From Demequina pelophila (GTDB lineage: Bacteria; Actinomycetota; Actinomycetes; Actinomycetales; Demequinaceae), in the NCBI RefSeq assembly GCF_000971175.1, contig NZ_BBLY01000001.1:483709-547708 (forward strand): a DNA stretch of 64,000 bases, written 5' to 3'. Shown piece by piece: positions 25,213 through 33,714 of the stretch (position 1 is the stretch's first letter; each line of letters starts with the position of its first letter). The position numbers were made by a program, and so were the translations under genes. Under the pieces are notes generated by a model. It made no database searches. It worked only from the letters and a program-made list of their open reading frames with translations, and was not told the origin of the DNA.

Positions 25213-25734
25213 ATGCGCACGCTCGTCACCGCGACTCGGCGGATCGGGAGACCGCCGCGGCGGCGACGTGCGGTGTGCGTCTCCGCGCTCGGGGTCGCTC
25301 TCGGGGCTGCGCTCGGGCTGGCCGGCTGCTCGGGCGAGCCTGCGAAGGATGCGACGGTCGCCGAGGGGGGAGCGATCGCATCGGCGGCCTGGGTCGAGCT
25401 CGACATCTCGGAGGGCGCGTGTGACCGCGACGACTGCCGGACCAGCCTGGCCGTCGCGGCGGACGGCGCCTGGGCGCTGACCGAGGACGGGGAGACCACC
25501 GCGGGCGCGCTGACGGAGCAGGAGCTGTCGGCGCTTCGGGAGGCGGTCGCTCGGACCCGGCTGCTCGAGGCGATGAGCGACACCTGGGTCGACTGCCGCC
25601 TGGACCCCGACGCACGATCCGTGAGCTACGCGTGGTTCACCGACGGCGTGCGACGGGTGGTGGCCTCCTGCGAGTCCTCAATTCCGGAGGACGACCCGCT
25701 GGTGGAGGCGCTGCACGACCTGATGGGCGAGTAG
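25213..25734 (+). CDS. Hypothetical lipoprotein
   Basis: A 173-residue lipoprotein with an Arg-rich N-terminus (RRIGRPPRRRR), hydrophobic core and lipobox LAGC at about residue 38. The Arg-Arg stretch raises the possibility of Tat export, although a clean twin-arginine motif is not seen. The mature domain has four Cys (EGACDRDDC, WVDCRLD, VASCESS) and could be disulfide-bonded. Its layout, with a Gly-Ala-Leu-Thr-Glu-Gln-Glu turn, does not match a family I recognise. GGGGAGGG lies upstream of the ATG. Confidence 0.65.
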   Translation: MRTLVTATRRIGRPPRRRRAVCVSALGVALGAALGLAGCSGEPAKDATVAEGGAIASAAWVELDISEGACDRDDCRTSLAVAADGAWALTEDGETTAGALTEQELSALREAVARTRLLEAMSDTWVDCRLDPDARSVSYAWFTDGVRRVVASCESSIPEDDPLVEALHDLMGE

Positions 25735-25863
25735 CCCAAGAATCCCTGGGGTCACACAATTTCTGCCCACAGTGCGAAAAATGTCCGGCATTTCTCGGTA
25801 GCCTGAGCCCGGGACCCGCGCGGGTGCCCGACAGGATTCAGTGGCGCATCGAGGGGGAGGCCC

Positions 25864-26100
25864 ATGTCTGCACGGCTGCTGGTGGGCCTGTTCGTGTTCG
25901 TCGGCGCCTCGTGGCTGAGCCTGGAGATCTTCCAACCGGGGCCCAAGGCCTCGGTTCACGAGGTCGCCGTGACCCGCCCGGTGTTCGTCATCGTGGTGAC
26001 GATCATCGCGGTGGCCGTGACAACCGAGATCGTACGGGCGCGGACGGCGGCGCGTGAGCGCAGCGGGCTCGACGACGTGGGAGCACCCGAGCTCGATTGA
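25864..26100 (+). CDS. Small two-span membrane protein
   Basis: A 78-residue protein with hydrophobic segments at residues 5-24 (LLVGLFVFVGASWLSLEIF) and 37-55 (RPVFVIVVTIIAVAVTTEIV), separated by a short Pro/Gly/Lys loop, and an Arg/Glu-rich tail. GAGGGGGAGG gives a good ribosome site. The upstream 120 bases are unusually AT-rich for this window and contain TAGCCT at 25799, a likely -10. No function can be assigned. Confidence 0.6.
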   Translation: MSARLLVGLFVFVGASWLSLEIFQPGPKASVHEVAVTRPVFVIVVTIIAVAVTTEIVRARTAARERSGLDDVGAPELD

Positions 26101-26308
26101 GTCGGCCGGTCGCGGTGTGGTGCGACACGGCCAAGCGCGGCGCGTCGCGGTGTGGCGAACCGAAGCGCAGCGAGGTCAGGCGCGACCGGAAAGCGGGCGG
26201 GGAGCGCGTCCGACTGGCCAGATTCCACCGGACTTAACATAATGTGCATTATCGGCGGTGTGCACTGTGGGGCGGGAAGCGGTCATAGCGGTGCGCGCCG
26301 CGACGGCG
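26101..26308. other. Intergenic stretch with direct repeat and AT-rich inverted repeat
   Basis: No gene is supported here. GTCGCGGTGTGG occurs twice (26109 and 26144). At 26239-26252 ATAATG-TG-CATTAT is a perfect inverted repeat in an AT-rich patch, similar in form to MarR or TetR operators, but no gene on either strand starts just beyond it. Confidence 0.5.
26239..26252. promoter_or_regulatory. Orphan inverted repeat ATAATG-TG-CATTAT
   Basis: A perfect 6-bp inverted repeat with TG spacer, the same spacer as the MarR operator at 26848 though the arms differ. It lies 57 bases beyond the 3' end of the MarR gene. It may be the remnant of a control region whose gene has been lost. Confidence 0.35.
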
Positions 26309-26809
26309 TCACGCGTCCGGTGGCGCATCTCTCAGTACGCGCCCCAGTGCGCGCAGCCCCGTTGTGAGGGCATCCTGCTCGTGCGTCTCGAGTGCGTCGA
26401 GCGCCCGCCGCTGGCGCTCCAGCAACGCCTCGAGCGCCGTGACGCAGGCGGCGCGTCCCGCATCGGTGAGAACGACGTTGACGACCCGCCGGTCGTCGGC
26501 GTCGCGCGATCGCGTCACGTAGCCGCGCGCCTCGAGCCGACCGATGCGATGCGTGGTGGTTCCCGACGTGATGAGCATCGCGCGCTCCAGGTCGCCGGCC
26601 GTCAGGCTGTACGGCGCGCCCTGGCGCGTGAGCGTGTCGAGCACGTCGAGCTCCCAGGCGGCCAGACCGAGCTCCGCGAGCACCCGATCGTTCATGACGG
26701 CGAGCATCTGGGCGTATCGCGCCAGCCGTCCGAAGATCAGCGTCGGCGCGTGGTCGAGCGTCGGCGCCTCGGCGCGCCATTGTCCGACGGCGAACGCGAC
26801 GGCGTCCAT
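26309..26809 (-). CDS. MarR family transcriptional regulator
   Basis: A 166-residue MarR-type winged-helix repressor. The recognition region is at about residues 60-95 (LTAGDLERAMLITSGTTTHR, then RLEARGYVTRSRDADDRR) with flanking dimerisation helices. No Cys in the sensor position points to a redox ligand. ATG is preferred over the GTG one codon upstream because GAGGAG is then 6 bases away. The perfect inverted repeat just upstream is very likely its own operator, so it should be autoregulated. The usual divergent efflux or enzyme gene is absent. Confidence 0.87.
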   Translation of the reverse strand: MDAVAFAVGQWRAEAPTLDHAPTLIFGRLARYAQMLAVMNDRVLAELGLAAWELDVLDTLTRQGAPYSLTAGDLERAMLITSGTTTHRIGRLEARGYVTRSRDADDRRVVNVVLTDAGRAACVTALEALLERQRRALDALETHEQDALTTGLRALGRVLRDAPPDA

Positions 26810-26847
26810 CACGGGCTCCTCTTCACGTCAAGACTTCCCTCCTGCGT

Positions 26848-26869
26848 ATTATCTTGATGTCAAGATAAT
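26848..26869. promoter_or_regulatory. MarR operator, perfect inverted repeat
   Basis: ATTATCTTGA-TG-TCAAGATAAT is a perfect 10-bp inverted repeat, the classic MarR/MhqR-type site. It is 38 bases before the marR start and is the most AT-rich spot nearby. A partial extra half site (CGTCAAGACT) lies at 26826. Confidence 0.8.
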
Positions 26870-26894
26870 GCGTCGAGTGGCCCTGTGCCAGGTG

Positions 26895-26918
26895 GATGCC
26901 ACGGCGCGCCGTGGCATC
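26895..26918. repeat. 24-base perfect palindrome
   Basis: GATGCCACGGCG followed directly by its reverse complement, with no spacer. It lies 25 bases beyond the MarR operator on the side where a divergent gene would be expected. It could be a dimer-binding site or a hairpin in a transcript; nothing nearby explains it. Confidence 0.6.
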
Positions 26919-27172
26919 GACCGCCTCCGTCGTCAGCCTGCCGTCCATGCGGGGCGCTCGTCGAGACGAGGCCCTGGTGGCGGAGCGACGCCGCCCGGGT
27001 GCACAAACGCCGCCTCCCCTCCCCTGCTTACCTGGCATGACGGCGAGATGGTCGTCGTGATGGCCGGCCCGACGGAATCGCGCTAAATATGGCACCGGGC
27101 CCGGGACTGTTGCCCCGCGCGCGGCTCGCGCATCTCTGGCACTCTTGTGAGGAGATTTGCATCAGAGCAGGT

Positions 27173-27198
27173 GGAACGCGCCGGGCGCGAGGTTCGTT
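27173..27198 (+). promoter_or_regulatory. SigR/SigH-type promoter for rbpA
   Basis: GGAAC, 18 bases, GTT matches the promoter consensus of the thiol-stress sigma factors SigR (Streptomyces) and SigH (Mycobacterium). rbpA is a known member of the SigR regulon in Streptomyces. The distance to the start is 65 bases. Confidence 0.6.
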
Positions 27199-27263
27199 GA
27201 CGGCTTTGGACAGGGCGAACGCGCCCGCACGAGCAGACGCCCGCACGAGAAGAGGAGACCCAG

Positions 27264-27596
27264 ATGGCAGACCGAGCACTGCGCGGAATGCGACTCGGCA
27301 CGCAGAGCATGGAGTCGGTGCACAGCGCCGAGCTCGCCGAGCGCGTCGAGGTCCACTACGACTGCCCGAACGGCCACCACATCGCCATGCCGTTCTCCGT
27401 CGAGGCCGACGTGCCGCTGTCGTGGGAGTGCCAGTGCGGCGCCCTCGCGCTGCTGCGGGACGGCGACAAGCCTGAGGCGAAGGACATCAAGCCTCAGCGC
27501 ACCCACTGGGACATGCTGCTCGAGCGTCGCAGCATCCCCGAGCTCGAGGAGCTGCTCGCGGAGCGCCTCGAGGTCTTGCGCGCCTCGCGCCGCTGA
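27264..27596 (+). CDS. rbpA: RNA polymerase-binding protein RbpA
   Basis: A 110-residue RbpA, the actinobacterial protein that binds the beta subunit and the principal sigma factor and stabilises the open complex. The zinc-ribbon-like core shows YDCPNGHH and WECQCG; the basic linker and sigma-interaction domain are in the C-terminal part (HWDMLLERRSIPELEELL). Length and motifs match the family well. AGAAGAGGAGA precedes the ATG. The upstream SigR-type promoter suggests induction by thiol-oxidative stress. It is followed by a strong terminator. Confidence 0.96.
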   Translation: MADRALRGMRLGTQSMESVHSAELAERVEVHYDCPNGHHIAMPFSVEADVPLSWECQCGALALLRDGDKPEAKDIKPQRTHWDMLLERRSIPELEELLAERLEVLRASRR

Positions 27597-27629
27597 GCCG
27601 GTTCCGACACCGCGCCCCGACAAGCACAC

Positions 27630-27656
27630 GGCCCCCGCCTCGGCGGGGGCCTTTGT
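27630..27656. terminator. Terminator between rbpA and the mannose synthase gene
   Basis: GGCCCCCGCC-TC-GGCGGGGGCC followed by TTTGT is a perfect 10-bp stem with a short T-tract. It lies between convergent genes and could serve both. Confidence 0.85.
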
Positions 27657-27677
27657 CATATCCGGCGGGCGACGGCC

Positions 27678-28418
27678 TCAGCCGCGGCGAAACAGCCCGG
27701 CCAGCTGCCGGGCGCGGTGCACCAGGCCCCACCGGGTGACCTTGACGAGGGCCTCCCCCACGATCGCCCGGCTCATTTTCGAGGCGCCCGCGTCGCGCTC
27801 GACGAAGGTGATGGGCACCTCGACCACGGTGCCGCCGGCGCGCAGCACGCGCCACGTCATGTCGACCTGGAAGCAGTATCCCTGCGACTCGACGGCCGTG
27901 AGGTCCAGCGATCGCAGCGTGGAGGCGCGGTAGACGCGGAAGCCGGCCGTCGCATCGTGCACGGCGATCCCCAGCGCGAGGCGCACGTACCGGTTCGCGC
28001 CCGTGGAGAGCACCAGCCGGTGCCGGGGCCAGTTCACCACCGAGCCGCCGGGCACCCAGCGGGACCCGATGACCAGGTCCGGGACCTCGGGGGACGATGC
28101 GGCGGCCAGCAGCGCCGGCAGGTCGCCGGCCCGGTGGGAGCCGTCCGCGTCCATCTCGCTCACGAGGTCGTAGCCGCGCTCGAGCGCCCAGGCGAAGCCC
28201 GCCAGGTAGGCCGCGCCCAGGCCCTGCTTGCCCGGCCGATGGAGCACGTGCACGTGCGCATCCTCGCCGGCCCGCGCATCGGCCCACTCCCCCGTCCCGT
28301 CGGGCGAGGCATCGTCCACGACCAGGATGTGGGCGTCCGGGGCGGCCGCGCGCACGCCGTCGACCTGGCGCGGCAGGGACGCCCGCTCGTTGTAGGTGGG
28401 GATGATGACCAGGATCAC
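27678..28418 (-). CDS. ppm1: Polyprenol monophosphomannose synthase
   Basis: A 246-residue GT2 glycosyltransferase, soluble or peripheral, that transfers mannose from GDP-mannose to polyprenol phosphate for lipoglycan synthesis and protein O-mannosylation. VIIPTYNERASLP, VVDDASPDGTG and SEMDADGSHR (the DXD-type metal site) are characteristic, with GSRWVPGG and QGYCFQVDMTWR further on. In mycobacteria this activity is fused to or paired with Lnt; here the two are separate genes with a GTGA overlap, so they are translated together. Confidence 0.92.
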   Translation of the reverse strand: MILVIIPTYNERASLPRQVDGVRAAAPDAHILVVDDASPDGTGEWADARAGEDAHVHVLHRPGKQGLGAAYLAGFAWALERGYDLVSEMDADGSHRAGDLPALLAAASSPEVPDLVIGSRWVPGGSVVNWPRHRLVLSTGANRYVRLALGIAVHDATAGFRVYRASTLRSLDLTAVESQGYCFQVDMTWRVLRAGGTVVEVPITFVERDAGASKMSRAIVGEALVKVTRWGLVHRARQLAGLFRRG

Positions 28419-29941
28419 CAGTCGTACGCCTCCAGGACGCGGCGGCGCATCGCGAGCAGGACGATCGCGGCCGGCACGAGCAGCGCCGCCCATCCCAGGA
28501 AGAACCCGATCCGCACGGCGGGCGTGATCTCCGAGCGCAGGTTGATGCGCTCGACCATGTGGGCGGCCTCGAACAGCTCGGTCTGCGCGATGACGTGGCC
28601 GCGCGAGTCGATCACGGCGCTCACGCCCACGGTCGAGTCCTGGATGGTCCAGCGGCCCGTCTCGATGGCGCGCAGGCGGCTCATCTGGAGCTGCTGCGTC
28701 GACTCGGCGGTGCGGCCGAAGGTCGCGTTGTTGGTCTGCACCACGAGGAACTCGGCGCCCGAGGCCACGGACTCGCGCACGATCGAGTCGTACGCGACCT
28801 CGAAGCAGATCACCGAGCCGACGCGCACGGTCCGGCCCAGGGACTCGACGGGGGCGTCCATGACCGCCACCTCGGTGCCCGCGAGCATGTCCGTGACGCG
28901 GTCGACCACGTCGGTCACCTGGCGCGCGATGTCGCGCAGCGGGATGTACTCCGCGAACGGCGCGGGGCGCTGCTTCGAGTAGGTGTCGAGCACCGCGCCC
29001 TGCGTCGACATCAGCAGCGACGTGTTGTAGCGGCCGTCCTCGGGCGTGTAGTCGACCGTGCCCAGCAGGATGGGGGCGTCGACGGCCTGGGCGGCGCGGG
29101 TGACGTCCGCCATGGTCTCGCCGTCGACGCGCGGGTCGATGTCCGCCGCGTTCTCGGGCCACACGAGCAGGTCGACGGTCGCGCCGGACTCGGCCACCCG
29201 CTCGGTCTCGGCGACGTGGTTCTTGGTGACCTCGCGCGCCTGGTTGAAGGAGTCGAGGCCGCGGTCGGGGACGTTGCCCTGGACGGCCGCCACGTGCATC
29301 GTCCCCTCCTGGGCCTGCGCGTCGAGGGGCACCAGGTACCCGACCGCGAGGACGCCCACGGCGGCGACGGGCGCGACCGCGGCCACCAGGAAGCGGCGGG
29401 TGCGCAGCGCCTCGAAACCGAAGCCCAGGGCTGCGCCGGCGAGCGCCACCGCGAAGGTCACGAGCGGCACGCCGCCCGCCCACGCGAGTCGTGCCACCGG
29501 GGCGTCGACGAGCGCGTAGCCCAGCCGGCCCCACGGGAAGCCGCCGAACGGCACCATGCCGCGCAACTGCTCCGCGCCCGTCCAGATCAGCGCGAACACC
29601 ACCGGCGTGGACCAGGGGCGGTCCTTGAGCATGCCGGACCGGCGCACGTGCGCCCACCCCGCCGCCGCGAGCCCGATGAATGCGCCCTCGACCACCGAGA
29701 GGGCGAGCCACGGCACCAGGCCGACCGCGAAGTCCGCCCACGCGAGGTGCGGCAGGAAGAACGCGGTGCCGAACACGGTGCCCAGCGCGAACGCGGACCA
29801 GGCCGTGACGCGCTCGAGGGACCACCACAGTCCCGCGATCGCGAGGATCGCGAGCGGCCACCACCCGGTGTCCGGGAAGGCCAGGTCGAGCGCGAATCCG
29901 GAGACGGCCGCGAGCAGGAGGTTGCGCAGGCCGGTCATCAC
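28415..29941 (-). CDS. lnt: Apolipoprotein N-acyltransferase
   Basis: A 508-residue integral membrane enzyme that adds the third acyl chain to lipoproteins. Six or so N-terminal spans (to about residue 200) precede the extracytoplasmic carbon-nitrogen hydrolase domain, where the triad is placed in LLVWPENAAD (Glu), YSKQRPAPFAEYIP (Lys and a second Glu) and GSVICFEVAYDS (Cys). A final span is at the C-terminus. The GTG start is favoured over the ATG one codon later because TAGGCT ends 7 bases upstream and no ribosome site exists. Confidence 0.93.
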   Translation of the reverse strand: MMTGLRNLLLAAVSGFALDLAFPDTGWWPLAILAIAGLWWSLERVTAWSAFALGTVFGTAFFLPHLAWADFAVGLVPWLALSVVEGAFIGLAAAGWAHVRRSGMLKDRPWSTPVVFALIWTGAEQLRGMVPFGGFPWGRLGYALVDAPVARLAWAGGVPLVTFAVALAGAALGFGFEALRTRRFLVAAVAPVAAVGVLAVGYLVPLDAQAQEGTMHVAAVQGNVPDRGLDSFNQAREVTKNHVAETERVAESGATVDLLVWPENAADIDPRVDGETMADVTRAAQAVDAPILLGTVDYTPEDGRYNTSLLMSTQGAVLDTYSKQRPAPFAEYIPLRDIARQVTDVVDRVTDMLAGTEVAVMDAPVESLGRTVRVGSVICFEVAYDSIVRESVASGAEFLVVQTNNATFGRTAESTQQLQMSRLRAIETGRWTIQDSTVGVSAVIDSRGHVIAQTELFEAAHMVERINLRSEITPAVRIGFFLGWAALLVPAAIVLLAMRRRVLEAYDW

Positions 29942-29948
29942 GGGGGAA

Positions 29949-29954
29949 AGCCTA
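29949..29954 (-). promoter_or_regulatory. -10 element TAGGCT of lnt
   Basis: TAGGCT on the minus strand, 7 bases before the GTG: leaderless type. It gives lnt-ppm1 their own promoter downstream of helY. Confidence 0.5.
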
Positions 29955-30030
29955 CGGCCCGGGTCCGACGCCCCCGACCACCGCCCGGCGCGCGCCGCCG
30001 GCCGGGGGCGCGCCTTCGTTCCGGAGCCGC

Positions 30031-32781
30031 TCAGTACGCCACCACTCCCCTGCGCATCGCGTCGATCGCCTGCAGCGCCGCGCGCCGCACGGCGACGCTG
30101 GACGCGACGTCCGCGATCTGATCGAGCGCGTCGATCACCTGCTTGCACCAGCGCACCATGTCGCCGGGCGCGACGTCCGTGCCCTCGAGGGACGCGTCGA
30201 GGCCGCGGCCCTGGGCCCAGCGGTGGATGGGCCCCACGATCCCCCAGTGCGGCGCGGGCAGGTCGGGCAGGCCGCGCTCCTTCTGGAGGTCGTCGATGCG
30301 CGACCAGTGGCGCACCGTGTCCTGCAGCGCGGCGCCGAGCACGCCGTGCGGCCCGCCCGGGATGCGCGCCGGACGCGCCTCGTCCTCGCGTCGCCCCTGG
30401 TAGAGCAGGGTGGAGACGGCCGCCGCGAGGGCCGGCGGGTGGAGCCGCTCCCACGTGCCCGCGCGCAGCGCCTCGGCGATGACGATGTCGTTCTCCGCGT
30501 ACAGGGTCCGCATCATCTCGCCGGGCCCGGTGAGCTCGGGCTCGCCCTCGTGCCGCTCGACGTACCCGAGCGCCTCGAGCACCCCCACGCGGCGATCGAA
30601 CACGCGCGCGATCGATCCCGTCGCGCGGTTGATCTCGCCCATGAGGCGGTCCTTGTCGCGCAGGGTGCGGTGGTAGCGCTCCGCCCACCGCGCGTGCGCC
30701 TCCCGGTCGGGGCACTGGTGGCACGGGTGGTCGCGCAGCTGCCGCCGCAGGGCGTCGATCTGATCGTCGGGGGCCGATGCGGTGCGGGCGTTCTCGTCCC
30801 GCCGCTGGGTGCGCGACGTGGGGGCCTGGAAGGTGGCGCGGGCCTCCTCCATCACCTGGGCGACCTCGCGGCGCGAGCGCGGATTGCGGGGGTCGAGGCG
30901 GCGGGGCAGCCGGACGGAGCCCACCGTGTCGAGTCCGTGGCGCAGGTCCGCGACGGCGAGGCGGTAGGACCGGGCCTGGTCCGTGACCACGGTGGGACGG
31001 GGCGCGACGGGGTCGTTGTCGGGCGTCACCACCACGGCGAGGCCCGAGCGCTTGCCCCCGCCCACGCGCACCACGTCGCCCTTGCGCAGGGTCGCGAGCG
31101 AGGCCGCGGTGGCCTCGCGGCGCTCGCGCGACGCGGCCTTCTGGGCGTTCTTCTGGGCGCGGTTGAGCCGTTCCCGCAGCGCCGCGAACTCCATGAAGTC
31201 GCCCCGGTCGCACGCGGCGGCCTCGCGGTAGCCGGCGAGCGCCTGGTCGAGCTCGCGCGCCCGGCGGGCCTTGCCCACCACGGACTGGTCGGCCTGGTAC
31301 TGCGCGAAGGACATCTCGAGCACCTCGCGGGCGCGCTCGGCGCCCAGGGTCGACAGCAGGTTGACGGCCATGTTGTAGGTGGGCTGGAAGGAGCTCACCA
31401 GCGGGTACGTGCGCCGCGAGGCGAGGCGCCCCAGCTGGGCGACGTCGAAGCCGGGGTGCTCGACCACCACGCCGTGGCCCTCGATGTCGATGCCGCGGCG
31501 GCCCGCGCGGCCGGTGAGCTGGGTGTACTCCCCCGCCGTGAGGTCCTTGTGGCCCAGCCCGTCCCACTTGACGAGCTTCTCGAGCACCACGGAGCGCGCG
31601 GGCATGTTGATGCCCAGGGCCAGGGTCTCGGTCGCGTAGACCACCTTGATGAGGCCGGCGGCGAAGAGCTCCTCGACCACCTCCTTGAACAGGGGGATCA
31701 TGCCCGCATGGTGGGCCGCGATTCCCGCCTCGAGGTGGTCGCGCCAGCGCGTGAACCCGAGCGCGCCCAGGTCCTCCGCGGGAAGGGCCGCACAGCGCTG
31801 GTCGACGATCTGCCCGATGCGGGCGCGCTCCTCGTCCGTGGTGAGCACCATGCCCGACGCGCGCACCTGGTCGACGGCGTCCTCGCAGCCCACGCGGGAG
31901 AAGACGAAGACGATCGCGGGGAGCAGGCCCTGGGCGTCGAGCACGTCCACCACGGCGAAGCGGGGCGGGCTGCGCCGGGCCGCGGGCTTGCGCGCGCCCC
32001 GGCCGGGTCCGCGGCCGCGGCCGCCCTCGGTGAGGCGCGCGTGCTTGGCGATGGCCTCGAGCTCGGGGTTCAGCGCGGGCGTGGGGCCGGGGTCGAGCGG
32101 ATCGACGCCGGGCGCGTAGAGGTCGAACATCCCCTCGCGCAGCAGCACGTGCGGCCACAGCGGCACGGGCCGGCGCTCGGAGACGATCACCCGGGTGTCG
32201 CCGCGCACCTCGTGGAGCCAGGCGCCGAACTCCTCCGCGTTGGACACGGTGGCCGACAGCGCGACGATGCTGGTGCGCTCGGCGAGGTGGATGATCACCT
32301 CCTCCCACACGGAGCCCCGGAAGCGGTCGGCCAGGTAGTGGACCTCGTCGAGCACCACGACGCCGAGCCGGTCGAGCGTCGTGGAGCCCGCGTAGATCAT
32401 GTTGCGCAGGACCTCGGTGGTCATGACGAGGATGTCCGCGTCCGGGTTGACGGCGGTGTCCCCGGTGAGCAGGCCCACCGCATCGTCCCCGTAGGCACGG
32501 CGCAGGTCCCCGAACTTCTGGTTCGACAGCGCCTTGATGGGAGTCGTGTAGAACGCCTTCTCCCCGCGCTCGAACGCGTGGCGGACCGCGTACTCGCCCA
32601 CCAGGGTCTTGCCCGCGCCGGTGGGCGCGGCGACCAGCACCGAGCGATCCTCCGCGACGGCCTCGCACGCCTCGCGCTGGAACGGATCGAGCGGGAAGGG
32701 CAGCGACTCCTCGAACGCGGTGAGGTCGGGATGGCGGTTGCGGCGCCGCGCGGCGGCGTAGCGCTCGGCGGGGCTGGTCAT
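30031..32781 (-). CDS. helY: SKI2-like DEAD/DEAH-box helicase HelY
   Basis: A 916-residue ATP-dependent helicase of the Ski2/HelY type, probably acting on RNA or structured nucleic acid. Walker A is APTGAGKTLVGEYA at about residue 51, the DEVH box LDEVHYLADRF at about 143, and the second RecA domain has QLTGRAGRRGID. A winged-helix/ratchet and long C-terminal region follow, with a Cys-His cluster HPCHQCPDREAH. The gene regularly follows tatC in actinobacteria. Its TAGCCT -10 shares three bases with the stop codon of the preceding gene. Confidence 0.93.
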   Translation of the reverse strand: MTSPAERYAAARRRNRHPDLTAFEESLPFPLDPFQREACEAVAEDRSVLVAAPTGAGKTLVGEYAVRHAFERGEKAFYTTPIKALSNQKFGDLRRAYGDDAVGLLTGDTAVNPDADILVMTTEVLRNMIYAGSTTLDRLGVVVLDEVHYLADRFRGSVWEEVIIHLAERTSIVALSATVSNAEEFGAWLHEVRGDTRVIVSERRPVPLWPHVLLREGMFDLYAPGVDPLDPGPTPALNPELEAIAKHARLTEGGRGRGPGRGARKPAARRSPPRFAVVDVLDAQGLLPAIVFVFSRVGCEDAVDQVRASGMVLTTDEERARIGQIVDQRCAALPAEDLGALGFTRWRDHLEAGIAAHHAGMIPLFKEVVEELFAAGLIKVVYATETLALGINMPARSVVLEKLVKWDGLGHKDLTAGEYTQLTGRAGRRGIDIEGHGVVVEHPGFDVAQLGRLASRRTYPLVSSFQPTYNMAVNLLSTLGAERAREVLEMSFAQYQADQSVVGKARRARELDQALAGYREAAACDRGDFMEFAALRERLNRAQKNAQKAASRERREATAASLATLRKGDVVRVGGGKRSGLAVVVTPDNDPVAPRPTVVTDQARSYRLAVADLRHGLDTVGSVRLPRRLDPRNPRSRREVAQVMEEARATFQAPTSRTQRRDENARTASAPDDQIDALRRQLRDHPCHQCPDREAHARWAERYHRTLRDKDRLMGEINRATGSIARVFDRRVGVLEALGYVERHEGEPELTGPGEMMRTLYAENDIVIAEALRAGTWERLHPPALAAAVSTLLYQGRREDEARPARIPGGPHGVLGAALQDTVRHWSRIDDLQKERGLPDLPAPHWGIVGPIHRWAQGRGLDASLEGTDVAPGDMVRWCKQVIDALDQIADVASSVAVRRAALQAIDAMRRGVVAY

Positions 32782-32787
32782 GCGGCC

Positions 32788-32793
32788 AGGCTA
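32788..32793 (-). promoter_or_regulatory. -10 element TAGCCT of helY, overlapping a stop codon
   Basis: TAGCCT lies 6 bases before the ATG. Its TAG is the stop codon of the diacylglycerol kinase-like gene. No ribosome site is present between stop and start. Confidence 0.5.
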
Positions 32794-33714
32794 CTGGCCG
32801 CCCAGGACGGTGACGGCACCGGGCACCACGGAGACGCTGAGCGGAGCGGCGCCCACGAGCTCGCCGTCGGCGAAGGCGACGGGCAGGGGCGCGCCGTCCG
32901 GGTGGGGCTCGAGCCGCACCTCCCGCACGGGGACGATGCGGACGCGGGGGTCGTCGACGTGGGTGCCCCGCTGGAGCCGGCCCAGCAGGGCGAGCACCTC
33001 GCGGCGCGGCATCGCCTCGGCGGTGACGAGCTCGAGGGCGCCGTCGGTCACCGCGGACTCCGGCGAGAGCCGCAGCCCGCCGCCGAACACGTGCGCGTTC
33101 GCCACCGCGACCAGGGTGCAGGTCTGGGACCACCGCCGCCCGTCCACGGTCAGGGTCGCGCCGTAGGGGCGGAAGCGCGCGATCTCCCGCAGCGCCGCGT
33201 AGATGTACTTGAGGGGGCCGCGCGGGACGGTGATCCCGCGCGCGTAGGCGGCCGCGGCCGCGTCGAGGCCCGCGGACAGGATCGCGCCGAAGTACCGGGG
33301 CGTGGCGGGGTCCTCGACGCCGCCGCCGGTGACGGCGCCCACGTCCATGGCGAGCGTCCGCCCGCGCAGCCCGTCCTCGATGCGGGCCACGGCGGCGGGG
33401 ATGTCGTGGCGCACCAGGCCGGCGACGGTGGCGACGTCGTCGCCCGAGCCGGCCGGGACGATGCCGAGCGGCAGCCGGTGCCGCGCGCACACCTGCAGCC
33501 CCAGGTGTGCCATGCCGTCCCCGCCGACGACCACGAGCGCGTCGAGGTCGTCGCGGTGCGCCATGGCGGCCTCGTACGAGGCGATCCAGGAGCCGTGGGA
33601 GAGGTCGACGATGCGATGTCCGCCCGCCGCGAGGGCGGACTTGGCCTCGACGCCCCAGCGCGCGCCGCGCCCGGAGCCCGAGGTGGGGTTGGTGACCAGG
33701 CCGATGGTGCTCAC
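32791..33714 (-). CDS. Diacylglycerol kinase family lipid kinase
   Basis: A 307-residue lipid kinase of the DagK/YegS family. The N-terminal catalytic domain has VTNPTSGSGRG and VVVGGDGMAHL (the GGDGT motif with Met in place of Thr), and the C-terminal beta domain has VANAHVFGGGLRLSPESAV. It phosphorylates diacylglycerol or a related lipid at the membrane; sphingosine or ceramide kinases share the fold. A GTGA overlap links it to tatC. Two 10-mer repeat copies lie inside (32930 and 33455). Confidence 0.85.
   Translation of the reverse strand: MSTIGLVTNPTSGSGRGARWGVEAKSALAAGGHRIVDLSHGSWIASYEAAMAHRDDLDALVVVGGDGMAHLGLQVCARHRLPLGIVPAGSGDDVATVAGLVRHDIPAAVARIEDGLRGRTLAMDVGAVTGGGVEDPATPRYFGAILSAGLDAAAAAYARGITVPRGPLKYIYAALREIARFRPYGATLTVDGRRWSQTCTLVAVANAHVFGGGLRLSPESAVTDGALELVTAEAMPRREVLALLGRLQRGTHVDDPRVRIVPVREVRLEPHPDGAPLPVAFADGELVGAAPLSVSVVPGAVTVLGGQ

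Larger units (their letters stand above)
26813..27263. other. Long intergenic region between marR and rbpA
   Basis: About 450 bases with no supported gene. A 72-codon frame from 26868 to 27086 has no ribosome site or family match and looks like chance or debris. The region holds the MarR operator, a 24-base perfect palindrome (26895-26918), a TAAATA stretch near 27083 that might be a promoter, and a SigR/SigH-type promoter for rbpA (27173-27198). Confidence 0.6.

Noticed and set aside
26868..27086. 72-codon frame beginning inside the MarR operator
   Set aside because: No ribosome site, basic low-complexity sequence, contains the perfect palindrome, and no resemblance to a known protein.
27138..27160. 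CIRCE-like half site GGCACTC upstream of rbpA
   Set aside because: The second, inverted half (GAGTGCC) is missing at the required spacing, so it is not a credible HrcA site.
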